A stretch of 64,000 nucleotides of DNA from Moduliflexus sp964602655 (GTDB lineage Bacteria; Moduliflexota; Moduliflexia; Moduliflexales; Moduliflexaceae): positions 1 through 64,000 of the forward strand of contig CAZRSF010000026.1 of assembly GCA_964602655.1 (NCBI GenBank). Reading direction: 5' to 3'. A program made the position numbers and the translations under genes. The notes below the pieces were generated by a model. That model had not been told where the DNA came from. It searched no databases and was given only the letters and a program-made list of their open reading frames with translations. Every line of letters starts with the position of its first letter. The stretch's first letter is position 1. Positions 63,188 through 64,000 of the stretch are shown piece after piece.

Positions 63188-63564
63188 AATGAGCCTCCAT
63201 TCTTCTGTTGCTGGATATATGTTACTCTGCTGGTTATTGGGCGCGATTCGCTGCTGTTCTTTCAAAAAGTTCGTAAGTACCTGGACATGATTCATTGCCT
63301 ATTTCATGGTTCGACTCCGCTACCATGACGGTCACTCTGAGCAGCCTGTCCTGAGCCTGTCGAAGGGGAGTCGAAGAGTGAAAATAATTCTGTCCAGATA
63401 TTTACTGGCAAACAAGGCGATACAATAGAGATGTGGGCATTCGAAGAATCTGTCAAGGTTTTAAATGAGAGAGAATACTTTTGGCTCTTTAAATGGCGAT
63501 GCACAGGAAGAGAGAAATTGTTGTGCATCGCCATTCGCGCTCTTCTGCGGAACGAGCGCCAGTC
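63188..63564. other. 377-bp gap with hairpins
   Basis: No gene seen. TTCGACTCC (63310) and GGAGTCGAA (63367) can pair, flanking a CCTGAGCCTGTCGAAGGGG dispersed motif. Near the end a perfect 13-bp inverted repeat (63493-63505 and 63522-63534, see next entry) lies close to the ThuA gene's stop. Confidence 0.5.
63490..63534 (-). terminator. Probable terminator of the ThuA-like gene
   Basis: On the minus strand ATGGCGATGCACA and TGTGCATCGCCAT form a perfect stem around a 16-base loop, followed by TTTAAAG. It lies 30 bp beyond the stop codon at 63565. The tail is short of T, so confidence is moderate. Confidence 0.55.
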
Positions 63565-64000
63565 CTACCGCGCTGCCCACAACATGCCGCGCCGGAAAAT
63601 TTCTTTCGCTTCCGGCACGTCATAATCCTTCAGCACATGGCCTAACGACGAATAAAACACGCGGCCTTTGCCCCATTGACGCTTCCAGGCCACCGGCATG
63701 ACGCAGCCTTTAATCCACGACGCGCCCTCCTGTTCACCCGAAAACGTTGTCGTTGCCAGCACGTCGTTTGTCGGGTCAACGTGCATGTAATATTGCTCGG
63801 AGTGCATCTGGAAATCGCGCAAGCCTGCCACAAGCGGATCGTCCGGTTTGGTGATGTTGACGGTGTAATCAATCACGCCGCCGGGATGCGCGACCCATTG
63901 GCCGCCCACCATCCATTGATACGCTGTATTGGCGCGGAACGAATCGCCAAGCCCGCCATGTGCTCCCGCGAGGCCAACGCCCTCTTTCACGGCGTCCAAT
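63565..64000 (-). CDS. ThuA-like protein, N-terminus beyond the window
   Basis: About 145 C-terminal residues of a ThuA/GATase1-like protein (trehalose-utilisation family). Motifs: GVGLAGAHGGLGDSFR and YQWMVGGQWVAHPGG near the visible start; HSEQYYMHVDP; WKRQWGKGRVFYSSLGH. The family is usually 210-270 residues, so the first third lies past base 64000. These proteins often act with sugar dehydrogenases; specific substrate not known here. Confidence 0.83.
   Translation of the reverse strand, partial: LDAVKEGVGLAGAHGGLGDSFRANTAYQWMVGGQWVAHPGGVIDYTVNITKPDDPLVAGLRDFQMHSEQYYMHVDPTNDVLATTTFSGEQEGASWIKGCVMPVAWKRQWGKGRVFYSSLGHVLKDYDVPEAKEIFRRGMLWAAR

Overview
This window looks like a scaffold of a Gram-negative, uncultured bacterium with a very large sensory repertoire. 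Support for a Gram-negative envelope: two secreted proteins that end in Phe like outer-membrane barrels (34333-35412, 35635-36707) and a PBP1C-type peptidoglycan synthase. The giant multi-PAS hybrid histidine kinases and the many palindromic intergenic repeats recall the filamentous KSB3/Modulibacteria genomes (Moduliflexus, Vecturithrix). That placement is inference only; no rRNA or tRNA gene was found. A run of ten Ns at 35953-35962 marks a scaffold gap inside a porin-like gene.

Layout. (1) 0.1-20.1 kb, all on the minus strand: a signalling island holding two orphan extracellular solute-binding proteins (one fused to a second binding domain), five histidine kinases, one NtrC-type sigma54 activator and one chemoreceptor, with no ABC permease or ATPase. 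(2) 20.1-21.5 kb: tryptophanase. (3) 22.1-31.1 kb, plus strand: a 1.5-kb-residue multi-PAS kinase with a periplasmic binding domain, then a Peripla_BP_6 binding protein 30 bp upstream of another hybrid kinase. (4) 31.3-39.3 kb, minus strand: homoserine dehydrogenase, a protein with a His-rich tail, two barrel-like proteins, an FMN-binding protein and an MFS transporter. (5) 39.9-49.6 kb, mostly plus: a divergent GH13-like enzyme with a uridine-kinase-like partner, a caspase-fold protein lacking both catalytic residues, lysA, a quinone oxidoreductase, a zinc-ribbon protein, and an FGE/sulfatase-modifying-factor protein. (6) 49.8-53.1 kb: an AT-richer accessory stretch with small genes and decayed toxin-antitoxin modules. 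(7) 53.2-64 kb: AEC transporter, GT39-like transferase, pbpC, an aminotransferase-like protein, a third toxin-antitoxin module, an SbcD-like nuclease, a second chemoreceptor and a ThuA-like protein cut by the window end.

Themes. First, solute-binding proteins occur next to kinases and a chemoreceptor instead of transporters, which suggests a periplasmic sensing network. Second, the intergenic DNA is full of short mobile palindromes. Several have clear terminal inverted repeats and 10-12 bp target duplications; one sits in frame inside a kinase gene, and a relative supplies the Shine-Dalgarno sequence of the NtrC-type regulator. Third, three toxin-antitoxin loci (UPF0175/PIN, HicAB, TumE/TumA) each keep an intact antitoxin next to a broken toxin. 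A two-repeat CRISPR without cas genes lies at 2.4 kb.
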